Translations under genes and position numbers: made by a program
Assembly (NCBI RefSeq): GCF_018413645.1
Contig: NZ_JAHCDA010000003.1
Location: forward strand, 484,969 to 548,968
Direction of reading: 5' to 3'
From: Roseococcus pinisoli
GTDB lineage: Bacteria; Pseudomonadota; Alphaproteobacteria; Acetobacterales; Acetobacteraceae
DNA: 64,000 nucleotides
Shown here: piece after piece, positions 1 to 11,798 of the stretch
Position numbering within the stretch: the first letter of the stretch is position 1
How the letters are laid out: each line of letters opens with the position of its first letter
The notes under the pieces: generated by a model
What the model was told of the DNA's origin: nothing
Databases searched by the model: none
The model's input: only the letters and a program-made list of their open reading frames with translations

Positions 1-88
1 CCGGCACCAGGCGGGCATGGAATTCGGGCAGCACCTCCTGCTCGTTATAGCAGGGCACGACGACGGAAAGGGTGGGGGCGAGCGACAT
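1..88 (-). CDS. Glycosyltransferase family 2, N-terminal fragment (cut by window edge)
   Basis: The reverse strand opens at ATG 88 and reads through the window edge for 29 residues. The N-terminus is a hydrophobic beta strand followed by PCYNEQEVLPEF, the classic start of a GT-A fold family 2 glycosyltransferase (SVVVPCYNE motif, which contacts the nucleotide-sugar). Members with this type of opening include polyprenyl-phosphate mannosyl- and glucosyltransferases that act at the inner membrane. The acceptor and sugar cannot be judged from this fragment. Confidence 0.75.
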   Translation of the reverse strand, partial: MSLAPTLSVVVPCYNEQEVLPEFHARLVP

Positions 89-231
89 GCTGCCCGTATT
101 GCCGACTGATCAAGACTTTTCGTGGGCGAATTTTACGCAGGGCGCCGAATAGCCCCGAGGAAGGCTTGTCGCCCGTTCTTCGCAGCGGCCCGCATCGGGT
201 CTAGCTTTCCACGTTACGGAGGAGAAGTTCC

Positions 232-1164
232 ATGCTCACAGCCGAAGCATCCGGCGTCTGCGTCATCTGCCCCACGCCCTTCACGCCGGACGGCGCGCTG
301 GACGAGCGCAGCGCCGCGGCGATGACGGAGGCCTATGTGGCCACCGGGGCCACGGGCCTCACCATCCTCGGCATCATGGGCGAGGCGCCCAAGCTGGACG
401 CCGAGGAGGCCATGCGCCTGGTCCGCATCGTGCTGAAGCATGCGGGCGGGCTGCCGGTGATCGTGGGCGTCTCCGCCGCCGGTTATGCGCCGATGCGCGC
501 GCTGGCGCAGCGCTCCATGGAGGCGGGGGCCGCCGGCGTGATGATCGCGCCGCCCACCGGCCTTCGGGGCGACGACGCGGCGCTCTCCTGGATGCAGGGC
601 GCGGCCGAAGCCGTGGCCCCCGCGCCCTGGGTCATCCAGGACTATCCGCAGGCGACGGGCATCAACCTGCCGGTCCGCGCCATCGCGGCCCTGGCGGCCG
701 ATCCGCGCTGCATGATGCTGAAGGCCGAGGACTGGCCCGGCCTCGACAAGATCTCCGCCCTTGTCGGGCTGATGAAGTCGGGCGAGATGCGCCGCATCGC
801 CATCTATGGCGGCAATGGCGGGCTCTTCCTGCCCGAGGAGACGCTGCGCGGCGCCGACGGCATGATGACCGGCTACGCTTTCCCCGAGATGCTGGTGCGC
901 GTCCGGGCGCTGCTGGCGGCCGGCGAGCGGGACGCGGCCATGGACCTCTTCGAGGCGCATCTGCCGTTGATCCGCACCGAGCACCAGCCGGGCCTGGGGC
1001 TCGCGGTGCGCAAATACGTGCTGATGCGCCGCGGCATCCTCGCCCATGCGACGGTCCGGAACCCCGGGCCGAAGCTCAGCGACGCCACCCGGGCCGAGGT
1101 GGACGCGCTGCTCGCCCGCCTGGCGCGCCGCGACCCCGTGGCCCTCAAGCTGGCGGCGGAATGA
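232..1164 (+). CDS. Dihydrodipicolinate synthase family (class I aldolase) protein
   Basis: A 310-residue TIM-barrel lyase of the DHDPS/N-acetylneuraminate lyase family. The Schiff-base lysine is Lys164 in MLKAEDWPG, the catalytic tyrosine is Tyr138 in QDYPQ, and the GxxGE-type substrate loop is at residues 47-51. Family members condense or cleave pyruvate with an aldehyde. The neighbours (GreB, 3-hydroxyacyl-CoA dehydrogenase) and the variant loop, GIMGE instead of GTTGE, argue against biosynthetic DapA, so the substrate is unknown. The start is well set: GGAGGA lies about 8 nt before ATG 232. The next gene follows 19 bp downstream on the same strand. Confidence 0.85.
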   Translation: MLTAEASGVCVICPTPFTPDGALDERSAAAMTEAYVATGATGLTILGIMGEAPKLDAEEAMRLVRIVLKHAGGLPVIVGVSAAGYAPMRALAQRSMEAGAAGVMIAPPTGLRGDDAALSWMQGAAEAVAPAPWVIQDYPQATGINLPVRAIAALAADPRCMMLKAEDWPGLDKISALVGLMKSGEMRRIAIYGGNGGLFLPEETLRGADGMMTGYAFPEMLVRVRALLAAGERDAAMDLFEAHLPLIRTEHQPGLGLAVRKYVLMRRGILAHATVRNPGPKLSDATRAEVDALLARLARRDPVALKLAAE

Positions 1165-1183
1165 GGCGCGGGCACCTCCGGCC

Positions 1184-1720
1184 ATGAGCGGTGATGACGA
1201 CGATGATGATGAGGGCCCGCCCGGCGTTCCGCCGGGCACGCCCTTCTACATGACGCCGGATGGCCATGCGGCCCTCCAGGCCGAATTGCATCAGCTCTGG
1301 CATGGCGAACGCCCCAAGGTGACGGAGATCGTCTCCTGGGCCGCGGCCCTGGGCGATCGCAGCGAGAATGCGGACTACCAATACGGCAAGCGCCGCCTGC
1401 GCCAGATCGACAGCCGCGTGCGTTTCCTCCGGCGGCGGTTGGACCGTGCCGAGGTTGTGGATGCGCGGGACCAGAAGCGACGCGACCAGGTCTTCTTCGG
1501 CGCAACCGTGACCTATGCGCGCGAGGACGATTCCGAGGTCACGGTGACCATCGTCGGCATGGAGGAGGCGGATGCGACGCTGAGCCGCATCTCCTGGGTC
1601 TCGCCGGTGGCGCGCGCGCTGCTGGGCAAGCGCCAGGGGGACTTGGTGAAGCTGCGCACGCCGGCCGGCGTCGAGGAGATCGAAGTGGTGAAGATTTTCT
1701 ACCCGGAGCGTGAAGCATGA
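1184..1720 (+). CDS. greB: Transcription elongation factor GreB
   Basis: This 178-residue protein rescues backtracked RNA polymerase by stimulating transcript cleavage through the secondary channel. The N-terminal coiled coil carries the acidic tip motif GDRSENADYQYGK, whose wording is the GreB rather than GreA version, and the C-terminal half is the FKBP-like GreA/GreB domain ending IEVVKIFYPERE. An unusual run of acidic residues (about residues 4-10) precedes the coiled coil. ATG 1184 was chosen because translation from further upstream would overlap the aldolase gene and is not conserved-looking. Its stop overlaps the next start by ATGA (1717-1720), so the two are probably translationally coupled. 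Confidence 0.9.
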   Translation: MSGDDDDDDEGPPGVPPGTPFYMTPDGHAALQAELHQLWHGERPKVTEIVSWAAALGDRSENADYQYGKRRLRQIDSRVRFLRRRLDRAEVVDARDQKRRDQVFFGATVTYAREDDSEVTVTIVGMEEADATLSRISWVSPVARALLGKRQGDLVKLRTPAGVEEIEVVKIFYPEREA

Positions 1721-2634
1721 GCGAGACAGCCGCCGTCATCGGCATGGGCCTGATGGGCTGCGATATTTCCGCGATCTTCCTGGCCGGGGGATGGCGCGTC
1801 GCGGCGCAGGAGCCGATGACCGATTCCTGGCCGGCGAAGCGCGAGCGCGTGCGGCTTTCGTTGAGCCAGCTGGGCGCCGATCCGGCCCTCGAGGCGGGCC
1901 TCACGCTTGTCGCGACCCTGGAGGAGCTTCCCTTCGCCGAATGCGGCTGCGTGATTGAGGCGGCGCCGGAGCGGATGGACCTGAAGCGCCAGGTCTTCGG
2001 CGTGCTGGACCGGCTGGTGCCGGCGGGCATTCCCATCGGCTCCAACGCCTCGGGCTACCGCATCACCGAGATCGCGCGGGACTGCGCGACGAAATCCCGC
2101 ATGTGCAACCTGCACTTCTTCCTGCCGGCGCATCTGGTCCCCGGCGTCGAGGTGGTGAAGGGCGAGGCGACGGAGGATTGGGTCATCGATCGCTTCTTCG
2201 CCATCATGGAGAAGCTCGGCCGCATGCCGATCCGCGTCTCGCGCGACGAGCCGGGCTTCCTCGCCAACCGTATCCAGCACGCGCTGATGCGCGAGGCCTT
2301 CTCCTGCATCGATTCCGGCCTCGCCACGGCCGAGGATGTGGACCGGGCGGTGCGCTACTGCTTCGGTTTCCGCTACCTCGCGGCCGGGCCGATCCTGCAG
2401 AAGGAGCTGGCGGGGTTGGAGACGCAGCTCGCGGCCGGCGCCACCATCTATCCGAGCCTGAACACGAGCCCCGAGCCCTCGCCGGGCTTGGCCAAGCTCG
2501 TCGCCGAGAACCGGCTCGGCCCGAAGACCGGGCGGGGCTATCGCGAATGGCCGCCTGAGAAGGCCGCCGCCGAGCGCGCCCGCTACGAGCGCGTCCTGGC
2601 CGCCGCCCAACCGCTGCTGCGCGACGAAGTATGA
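1717..2634 (+). CDS. 3-hydroxyacyl-CoA dehydrogenase family protein
   Basis: This 305-residue protein has an NAD-binding Rossmann fold at its start (GMGLMG, residues 9-14), a HFFLPAHLVP segment matching the catalytic His region (HFFNP) of the family, and the C-terminal dimerisation/catalytic domain beginning EPGFLANRIQ. Family members oxidise 3-hydroxyacyl-CoA or related 3-hydroxy acids (beta-oxidation, L-gulonate, carnitine). The length of about 300 residues is that of single-function enzymes and not of the FadB fusion. It overlaps greB upstream and the MFS gene downstream (both ATGA), suggesting one operon. The substrate is not determined. Confidence 0.85.
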   Translation: MSETAAVIGMGLMGCDISAIFLAGGWRVAAQEPMTDSWPAKRERVRLSLSQLGADPALEAGLTLVATLEELPFAECGCVIEAAPERMDLKRQVFGVLDRLVPAGIPIGSNASGYRITEIARDCATKSRMCNLHFFLPAHLVPGVEVVKGEATEDWVIDRFFAIMEKLGRMPIRVSRDEPGFLANRIQHALMREAFSCIDSGLATAEDVDRAVRYCFGFRYLAAGPILQKELAGLETQLAAGATIYPSLNTSPEPSPGLAKLVAENRLGPKTGRGYREWPPEKAAAERARYERVLAAAQPLLRDEV

Positions 2635-3797
2635 AGAAGTCCTGGGTCGTCCTGCTGCTGGGGGCGGCCCAGACCCTGGCCTGGGGCGGCAGCTACTACC
2701 TGCCCGCCATCCTGGCCCCCGCGATGGCACGGGATACCGGCCTCGCCACCTCGACGGTCTTCGTCGCTTTCTCCTGCGCCATGTTGATCGCCGCCGTCCT
2801 GGGCCCGCGGGTGGGGGCGGCGATCGACCGCCACGGCGGCAGGGGGGTGCTGGCCCTCTCCAACCTCGTCTTCGCGCTGGGGCTGGCGCTGCTGGCCACG
2901 GCCCATGGACCGGTGCTGGTCTTCGCGGGATGGCTGGCGATGGGCGTGGCCATGGGCATGGGCCTCTACGATGCAGCCTTCGCGGCCCTTGCCCGGCTCT
3001 ACGGCAAGGAGGCGCGTGGCGCGATCACCGGCATCACGCTCATCGCGGGCTTCGCCAGCACCCTGGGCTGGCCGCTGACCTCGGCGATGCAGGCCGCCTG
3101 GGACTGGCGCGGCGCCTGCCTCGGCTGGATCGCCATCCACCTTCTGCTTGCCCTGCCGCTCAACCTGCTGCTGCCGCGGGCAGGCGCGCGCGAGGTCGTG
3201 GCGCCGAAGCCCATGCCCTCCGCCGCCGTGCGGCAGACGCGCCGCTCGGCGATCCTGATGGCGGCGATCTTCTCGGTAAGCTCCTTCACCGCGGCGGCGC
3301 TCGGCGCCCATCTTCCCGCGCTGCTGCTGGCCGTCGGCGCCACGCCGGCCGCCGCGGTCCTGGCGGGCGCGCTGCTTGGCCCGGCGCAGGTGGGGGCGCG
3401 GGTGCTGGAATTCACGCTGCTGCGCAAGGCGCATCCGCTGCTCTCGGCCAAGCTGGCGCAGGTCAGCCACCCGGTGGCCGCCGTGCTGCTGCTGGTCTTC
3501 GGCGCGCCGGCGGCCATGGTCTTCGCCGTGATCCACGGCGCGGGGAATGGCATCCTCACCATCGTGCGCGGCACGCTGCCGCTCGCGGTCTTCGGCGCGG
3601 CCGGCTATGGCGCGCGGCAGGGGATGATCGTGGCGCCGGGCCGTTTCCTCGCGGCCCTGGCGCCGGCCGTCTTCGGCTTTTTCGTGGAGGGCTACGGCGC
3701 TTCGGCGCTCTGGCTGACCATCGGCCTGTCGATGGCGGCCTTCATCGGCCTGTACTGGCTTCGCGTTCAGCCAGAATCCGAAGAAGCGCCGCGTTGA
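2631..3797 (+). CDS. MFS transporter
   Basis: This hydrophobic protein of 388 residues has about 12 predicted membrane segments and the MFS motif A-like loop GAAIDRHGGRG between helices 2 and 3. Start and stop overlap neighbours: ATGA is shared with the dehydrogenase gene, and the last 56 bp overlap the 3' end of the convergent hydrolase gene at 3742. As the final gene of this run it may import or export a carboxylate handled by the upstream aldolase or dehydrogenase. That is inference from position only. Confidence 0.85.
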   Translation: MKKSWVVLLLGAAQTLAWGGSYYLPAILAPAMARDTGLATSTVFVAFSCAMLIAAVLGPRVGAAIDRHGGRGVLALSNLVFALGLALLATAHGPVLVFAGWLAMGVAMGMGLYDAAFAALARLYGKEARGAITGITLIAGFASTLGWPLTSAMQAAWDWRGACLGWIAIHLLLALPLNLLLPRAGAREVVAPKPMPSAAVRQTRRSAILMAAIFSVSSFTAAALGAHLPALLLAVGATPAAAVLAGALLGPAQVGARVLEFTLLRKAHPLLSAKLAQVSHPVAAVLLLVFGAPAAMVFAVIHGAGNGILTIVRGTLPLAVFGAAGYGARQGMIVAPGRFLAALAPAVFGFFVEGYGASALWLTIGLSMAAFIGLYWLRVQPESEEAPR

Positions 3798-4587
3798 ACT
3801 CTTCCGCCGCCTCGTAGGAAACCCAATGCCCGGCGCCCTGCACGACGTACGAGAGCAGCGTCGGGTCGATGGCGCGCAGCACGTCGAGCCGCGACTGCAC
3901 GTCCGGCCAGGCCACCGTGTCCATCTCGCCCCAGATGCCGTTAATGGGGGCGGTCGCCTTCTCCAGCGCTTCCTTCAGGCTGGCGCCGGAGGCGAAGCCC
4001 CGGCTGCGGAAGCGGGCGTGCTGGGTGTTGAACTCCTGGATGTCGAGCGCCGTGTCGTCGATCTTCGAGCGGTCGCGGATCATCAGCCGGGCCAGGTTCT
4101 CGGCATTGGCGGCGCGGCGCTCGGCGCCCTGCTTGTCGCGGACCTTGAGGAGCTCCAGCGGCGGGCGCGGCAGGCCGAGCGAGGCCGCGCCGACGACGGT
4201 GACGGTGCGGACATGGTCGCCCTCCAGCGCCGCCAGGTGGCCGCCGACATTGGCGCCGAAGGAGAAGCCGGTGAGGTGGTAGCGCCGGTCCGGGCCGAGC
4301 AGGGAGGCCAGGCCCGCGGCCAGCGGCCGGGCCACGTCATAGATGTCCTTCGCATCCGGCGGCATGGCGCTTTCGCCCAGGCCCGGGATATCGGCGGCGA
4401 GGACGCGGTACTGCGCCGAGAGCGCGTCGATGTTGCGCAGCCAGTGCCGCCAGCTGCCCGAACCGCCATGCATCAGCACCAGCGTGCCGGGCGCGGAGCC
4501 CCAGCTGCGCCAGACGATGTCGCCATCGCCGCAGGGGGTGCGGGAGAGCTGGGCGCGGGCTTCGATGTCGTCGATCTCGGCGGTCAT
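3742..4587 (-). CDS. Alpha/beta-fold hydrolase
   Basis: This 281-residue hydrolase has the oxyanion motif HGGSGSW at residues 40-46, the nucleophile elbow GFSFG with Ser109, and the terminal catalytic His in GAGHWV near residue 257. The layout resembles meta-cleavage-product hydrolases and general esterases or C-C hydrolases. It begins inside the stop of the EamA transporter (overlap 4584-4587), so the two form an operon. Its 3' end lies under the end of the MFS gene on the other strand. No signal peptide is seen, so it is likely cytoplasmic. Confidence 0.88.
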   Translation of the reverse strand: MTAEIDDIEARAQLSRTPCGDGDIVWRSWGSAPGTLVLMHGGSGSWRHWLRNIDALSAQYRVLAADIPGLGESAMPPDAKDIYDVARPLAAGLASLLGPDRRYHLTGFSFGANVGGHLAALEGDHVRTVTVVGAASLGLPRPPLELLKVRDKQGAERRAANAENLARLMIRDRSKIDDTALDIQEFNTQHARFRSRGFASGASLKEALEKATAPINGIWGEMDTVAWPDVQSRLDVLRAIDPTLLSYVVQGAGHWVSYEAAEEFNAALLRILAEREASTGR

Positions 4588-5537
4588 GCTGGCCTACTCC
4601 TTCCGCGCCGCGCTTCGACGCGCGCTATCCAGGTGGTTGAGATGAAGATGACGGCGGCGCCGACCAAGGTCGAAGAGGTCGGGATCTCCGACAGGACGAG
4701 GTAGCCGAGGGTCGCGGCCCAGATCATGTCGAGGAACTTCACCGGCTGGGCGGTCGAGATATCGGCGACGCGATAGGCATTGGTCAGCAGCCAGTGGCCG
4801 AAGCTGCCGAGCGCGCCGCAGAGCAGCAGGACCGCCCATTGCGAGGCGCTGGGCCACTGCCAGACGTAGAGGGCGGCCGGCAGGGTGAAGAGCGTCACCG
4901 TCAGGGACTGCCAGGCCACGATGACCGTCGGCGAGTCCCGCTTGGCCAGCGCCTTGGTGATGAGGAAGGAGGCCGCGAAGAGCGGCGAGGAGGCCAGCAT
5001 CAGCAGCGAGCCCCAGTTGCCGCCGCCGGTCAGGCCCGGCCAGACCACCACGAGCACGCCCACGAAGCCGATGAGCCCCGCGACCCAGCGTTGCCAGAAC
5101 ATGACCTCCTTCAGCCAGATCACTGCGCCGATCATGATGAAGATCGGCCCCGTGAAGCTGATGGCCACCAGCTCGGAGAAAGGGATGATCGGCAGCGCCG
5201 CGAACCAGAGGTAGAGGCCCGACGCATGCACGGCCCCGCGCCAGAGCTGGCCGCTGATGCTGCGCGTCCGATAGGCCGCCAGCCCCTCATGCAGAATCCA
5301 CGGCGTCATGACGACCAGCCCCATGAAGTAGCGCAGGAACTGCACCTCGAAGGGCGGAAGCTGCTCGGACAGCATGCGCAGCATGATGTTGAGCAGGGAG
5401 AAGGTGAAGCCGGCGCCCACGGCGTAGAGCATGCCGAGGATGGCCGGGTTCACGCGGGCGCCTGTTTTCGGAGAGGGCGGCGGTTCTGCTGGTTCATGGG
5501 CTTTCCTGGATGCCGCGCAGCGTGGCGCGCCAGGCAT
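4584..5537 (-). CDS. DMT superfamily transporter (EamA domains)
   Basis: Two EamA repeats make up about ten membrane helices, starting at VNPAILGMLYAVGAG and ending IARVEARRGR. This is the usual size of drug/metabolite exporters. The start is ambiguous. ATG 5537 has GGAGGGG about 11-13 nt upstream but gives a proline-rich 28-residue cytoplasmic leader. GTG 5453 begins right at the first helix, and ATG 5567 or TTG 5600 would make it longer. I chose 5537 on the ribosome-binding site. The gene is coupled to the downstream hydrolase by a 4-bp overlap. Confidence 0.82.
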   Translation of the reverse strand: MPGAPRCAASRKAHEPAEPPPSPKTGARVNPAILGMLYAVGAGFTFSLLNIMLRMLSEQLPPFEVQFLRYFMGLVVMTPWILHEGLAAYRTRSISGQLWRGAVHASGLYLWFAALPIIPFSELVAISFTGPIFIMIGAVIWLKEVMFWQRWVAGLIGFVGVLVVVWPGLTGGGNWGSLLMLASSPLFAASFLITKALAKRDSPTVIVAWQSLTVTLFTLPAALYVWQWPSASQWAVLLLCGALGSFGHWLLTNAYRVADISTAQPVKFLDMIWAATLGYLVLSEIPTSSTLVGAAVIFISTTWIARVEARRGRSRPA

Positions 5538-5673
5538 CTTTGCGGAAGCCCCTCCGGCGCCTACCATCCATGCAAAGCCCGAAGCATGAACGTCCTGCAA
5601 GATCCCGCCTCATGCCCCGGGCCAGGTTGTGCCGCGCCTCCCGCCCGGCGGAAGCTGCTCAAGGACTGAAGCG

Positions 5674-8028
<2,355 letters not shown>

Positions 8029-8046
8029 CCAGCCGGGCGCTGACCC

Positions 8047-9213
8047 TCAGCGGGTCAGCAACACCCGCAGCACGATCGCGGAGACGCCGAGGATGCCCAG
8101 GCTCATCGCCATGGGCAGCGCGGTACCGTTGTGCAGGGTCGAGACGAGGGTTCCGGCGATGGCGCCCATGCCGAACTGCACGGTCCCCAGCAGCGCCGAG
8201 GCCGTGCCCGCGATATGCGGGAAGGGCGTGATCGCCAGCACGCTGCCCACCGGCGCCACAATGCCGAGGGTGGCTATGTAGAAGATGATCGACGCATAGA
8301 CCGCGAAGAAGGGCGCGCCGAGCAGGACGCAGAGCGTCAGCAGCGAGCCGGCCAAGGCGATCATGGCGACAGAGACGGTATAGACGCGCTCGCGGCCGAA
8401 GCGCGTGGCCAGCCGCCCGCCGAGCTGGGACACCAGGATGAAGCCCACGGCGCCGGCGCCGAAATAGAGGCCGTACTGCGCCGGCGGGATGCCGTAGATC
8501 GAGATGAAGACGAAGGGCGAGCCTGAGATATAGGCGAACATCCCGCCCATCGCGAGGCCGGAGACCAGCGCCGTGGAGAGGAAGCGGCGGTCCGTGATCA
8601 AGGCGCCGTAGCTCCGCATCACGGCGGTGATGGAGGAGCGCTGGCGCTTTGCGGGCGGATGGGTCTCCGGAAGGAAGAGCAGGCACAGGCCGAGCGCCAG
8701 CGCCCCGATCAGCGCCAGGCACCAGAAGATGGCGCGCCAGCCGAGCGCCGCGGCGAGGTAGCCGCCCAGGACCGGCGCCAGGATCGGCGCGACGCCCATC
8801 ACCAGCATCAGCCGGCCCATCAGCTTCACCGGATCGATCTCATGCGCCACGTCGCGCACCACGGCACGCGCGATGACCATGCCCGCGCAACCCGCCAGCG
8901 CCTGGATCAGGCGGAGCAGGATCAGCGCCTCCATGCTCGTGGCCAGGGCGCAGAGGGCCGAGGCCACGATATAGATGGCGAGTCCGATGAAAAGCGGCCG
9001 CCGCCGGCCCAGCCGGTCCGCGAGCGGGCCATGGACGAGCTGCCCGGCGCCGAGGCCGATGAAATAGGCCACCAGCGTCAGCTGCGCCCTTTCAATTCCC
9101 CCTCCCAGCTCGTGTCCGATCTCCGGCAGCGACGACAGGTACATGTCGATCGACAGCGGCGCGAAGGCCGAGAGCAGGCCCAGGAGAAAGGCGAGGCGGT
9201 TCTGGCGGCTCAT
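8047..9213 (-). CDS. Bcr/CflA family multidrug efflux MFS transporter
   Basis: This 388-residue 12-helix MFS protein opens with FAPLSIDMYLSSLP, the first-helix signature of the Bcr/CflA drug:proton antiporters, and has motif A GPLADRLGRRRPL after helix 2. Such proteins expel bicyclomycin, chloramphenicol-type drugs or other small molecules at the inner membrane. ATG 9213 is preferred because the longer reading frame upstream lacks hydrophobic or conserved character. A perfect palindrome sits about 85 bp upstream (9294-9312) and may be the operator of an unlinked repressor. Confidence 0.88.
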   Translation of the reverse strand: MSRQNRLAFLLGLLSAFAPLSIDMYLSSLPEIGHELGGGIERAQLTLVAYFIGLGAGQLVHGPLADRLGRRRPLFIGLAIYIVASALCALATSMEALILLRLIQALAGCAGMVIARAVVRDVAHEIDPVKLMGRLMLVMGVAPILAPVLGGYLAAALGWRAIFWCLALIGALALGLCLLFLPETHPPAKRQRSSITAVMRSYGALITDRRFLSTALVSGLAMGGMFAYISGSPFVFISIYGIPPAQYGLYFGAGAVGFILVSQLGGRLATRFGRERVYTVSVAMIALAGSLLTLCVLLGAPFFAVYASIIFYIATLGIVAPVGSVLAITPFPHIAGTASALLGTVQFGMGAIAGTLVSTLHNGTALPMAMSLGILGVSAIVLRVLLTR

Positions 9214-9425
9214 GCAGGCATCCGCGCCGCGGATCGGGTGATGTCGGCAGTCTCGGTCATCGATGCCTCTTCTCGTTCCGCAGCGGCAATATAATGCTGC
9301 TATGCAGCATAGCTGGGCGACCTGACCAAGGCCGCAAGGCGCGACCCCGCGCTGACGGGCCCGCATGGGTATCGAGCGGATTGGCGAAGGGCGAAAGCCC
9401 AAAGAGCGCTTTCCGCGCTCCCGAT
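9214..9425. other. Intergenic region between efflux gene and livF
   Basis: These 212 bp contain no convincing gene. They hold the 5' leader of the efflux gene, the palindromic site at 9294-9312 within a locally AT-rich patch, and the 3' flank of livF. No T-tract terminator is visible. Confidence 0.6.
9294..9312. promoter_or_regulatory. Palindromic operator-like site upstream of Bcr/CflA efflux gene
   Basis: Two nested palindromes occur here. ATGCTGC (9294-9300) and GCAGCAT (9304-9310) flank TAT, and CTATGC-A-GCATAG spans 9300-9312. The site lies in an AT-rich patch upstream of the efflux gene, where TetR/MarR-type repressors commonly bind. The odd-spaced core ATGCAGCAT recurs at 57097-57105. 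Function is inferred from position and symmetry alone. Confidence 0.4.
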
Positions 9426-10126
<701 letters not shown>

Positions 10127-10127
<1 letters not shown>

Positions 10128-10882
10128 CAGGCCGCCTCCTCGTCGCCGAGATAGGCGTCGCGGACGACGGGGTCGGCGCGGATCTCGTCCTTCGTGCCGG
10201 AGGCGATGACCTTGCCCTGCGCCAGCACCGAGATCCGGTCCGCCAGGGCGAAGACGGCCGGCATGTCGTGCTCGATGAGGAGGATGCCGTAGCGGCCGCG
10301 CAGCTCGCCGAGGATGCGCATGAGCCGTTCGGCCTCCTCGGCGCCGGTGCCGGCCAGCGGTTCGTCCAGCAGCAACAGGCGCGGCTGCATGGCCAGCGCG
10401 ACGGCGAGCTCCAGCTGCCGCTTCTCGCCATGCGAAAGCGCGGCGGCCGGCAGGGCGGCGCGGCGCTCCAGCCCGACCTCGGTCAGCGCAGCCATGGCCT
10501 GGTCGTTCAGCGCCGCCTCGTGCAGCGCGGGGCGGAAGAAGCGGAAGGAGGAGCCGCTGCGCGCCTGCACGGCCAGGGCCACGTTCTCGAGCGCCGAGAA
10601 GCCGGGCAGGAGGCTGGTGATCTGGAAGCTCCGCGCCAGCCCCCGCCGCGCCCGCTGCGCGAGGGAGAGGCGGGTCACATCCTCGCCGGCGAAGACGATC
10701 TGCCCGGCATCGGGCGCCAGCGTGCCGCTGATCTGGTGGATCAGCGTCGTCTTGCCGGCGCCGTTGGGGCCGATCAGGGCGTGGATCTCGCCCTGGCGCA
10801 GTTCCAGCGAGACGTCGTCGGTGACCGTGAGGCCGCCGAAGCTCTTGTGCAGGCCCCGCAGCTCGAGCAGCGGCTCAGTCAC
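10127..10882 (-). CDS. livG: Branched-chain amino acid-type ABC transporter ATP-binding protein LivG
   Basis: A 251-residue ATPase with Walker A GPNGAGKTT, ABC signature LSHGEKRQLE and Walker B LLLLDEPLAG. The signature carries His where LSGGE is usual, but LSHGE is the standard LivG form. It probably acts as the second nucleotide-binding subunit with LivF. It overlaps the livM 3' end by 8 bp, showing tight coupling. Confidence 0.92.
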
Positions 10883-11798
10883 GGCGCAGCACCCCGGCCA
10901 TGCCGTCGCGCATGAAATAGACGCAGAGGATGAGCAGCGGGCCGAAGATCAGCCGCCAATGCTCGGTGAGATGGGCGAGCCATTCCTCGATGAGGATGAA
11001 GGCCAGGGCTCCCATCAGCGCCCCGTGCGGCCCGGCCACACCGCCAAGGATCACCATGAAAAGCAGGTCACCGCTGCGCTGCCAGCTCAGATAGGCGGGG
11101 GCGACGAACTCCGCGCCATTGGCGAGCAGAACGCCCGCGAGCCCGCCGAGGGCGCCCGCGAGGGCATAGGCGACGAGGCGGTAGCGATAGGGCTCGAAGC
11201 CCACGGCCCGCGCCCGGGTCTCGTTCTGATGGGCCGCGCGCAGCACCCGCCCGAAGCGGCTCGCCAGCAGGGTCTCGACCAGCGCCCAGGACAGGATGAG
11301 CAGTCCGAGGCAGGCGAAGTGGAAGAAGAGCCGCCCTTCCAGCGCGCGCGTCCCGAAGAGCTCGGTGCGGTTGTAGAGGGTGTAGCCGTCGTCGCCGCCA
11401 TAGACCGAGAGGGAGGAGGTGGCGAAGAAGGCCATCTGGCCGAAGGCCAGGGTGATCATGATGAAATGCACGCCCGAGGTGCGGATCGCGACCGCGCCCG
11501 TCACCGCCGCGAAGGCGCCCGCCGCGGCCATGGCGGCCGGGATCACGATCCAGGCCTCGGTGATGCGGGCATGGTCCAGCACCACGACGCCATAGGCGCC
11601 GATGCCCAGCATGGCGGCATGGCCCAGGCTGACCAGGCCGGCGCCGCCGACGATCAGCGAGAGCGAGATGGCGGCGATGCCGAAGATCATCGCCCGCGCG
11701 AGCAGCGTCAGCGAATAGCCCTGACCGAAGCCGATGAAGGGGGCGATGGCCAGCAGCGCGAAGATCGCGAGCGGCACCGCGGCGTCGCGCCACCTCAT
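10875..11798 (-). CDS. livM: Branched-chain amino acid-type ABC transporter permease LivM
   Basis: This 307-residue polytopic inner-membrane protein has the LivM-type segment LSLIVGGAGLVSLGHAAMLGIGAYG and the conserved cytoplasmic coupling region ending GAEFVAPAYLSWQRSGDLLFMVILGG. It forms the channel with LivH. Its start overlaps the livH stop (ATGA, 11795-11798), so the two permeases are made together. Confidence 0.92.
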   Translation of the reverse strand: MRWRDAAVPLAIFALLAIAPFIGFGQGYSLTLLARAMIFGIAAISLSLIVGGAGLVSLGHAAMLGIGAYGVVVLDHARITEAWIVIPAAMAAAGAFAAVTGAVAIRTSGVHFIMITLAFGQMAFFATSSLSVYGGDDGYTLYNRTELFGTRALEGRLFFHFACLGLLILSWALVETLLASRFGRVLRAAHQNETRARAVGFEPYRYRLVAYALAGALGGLAGVLLANGAEFVAPAYLSWQRSGDLLFMVILGGVAGPHGALMGALAFILIEEWLAHLTEHWRLIFGPLLILCVYFMRDGMAGVLRRD

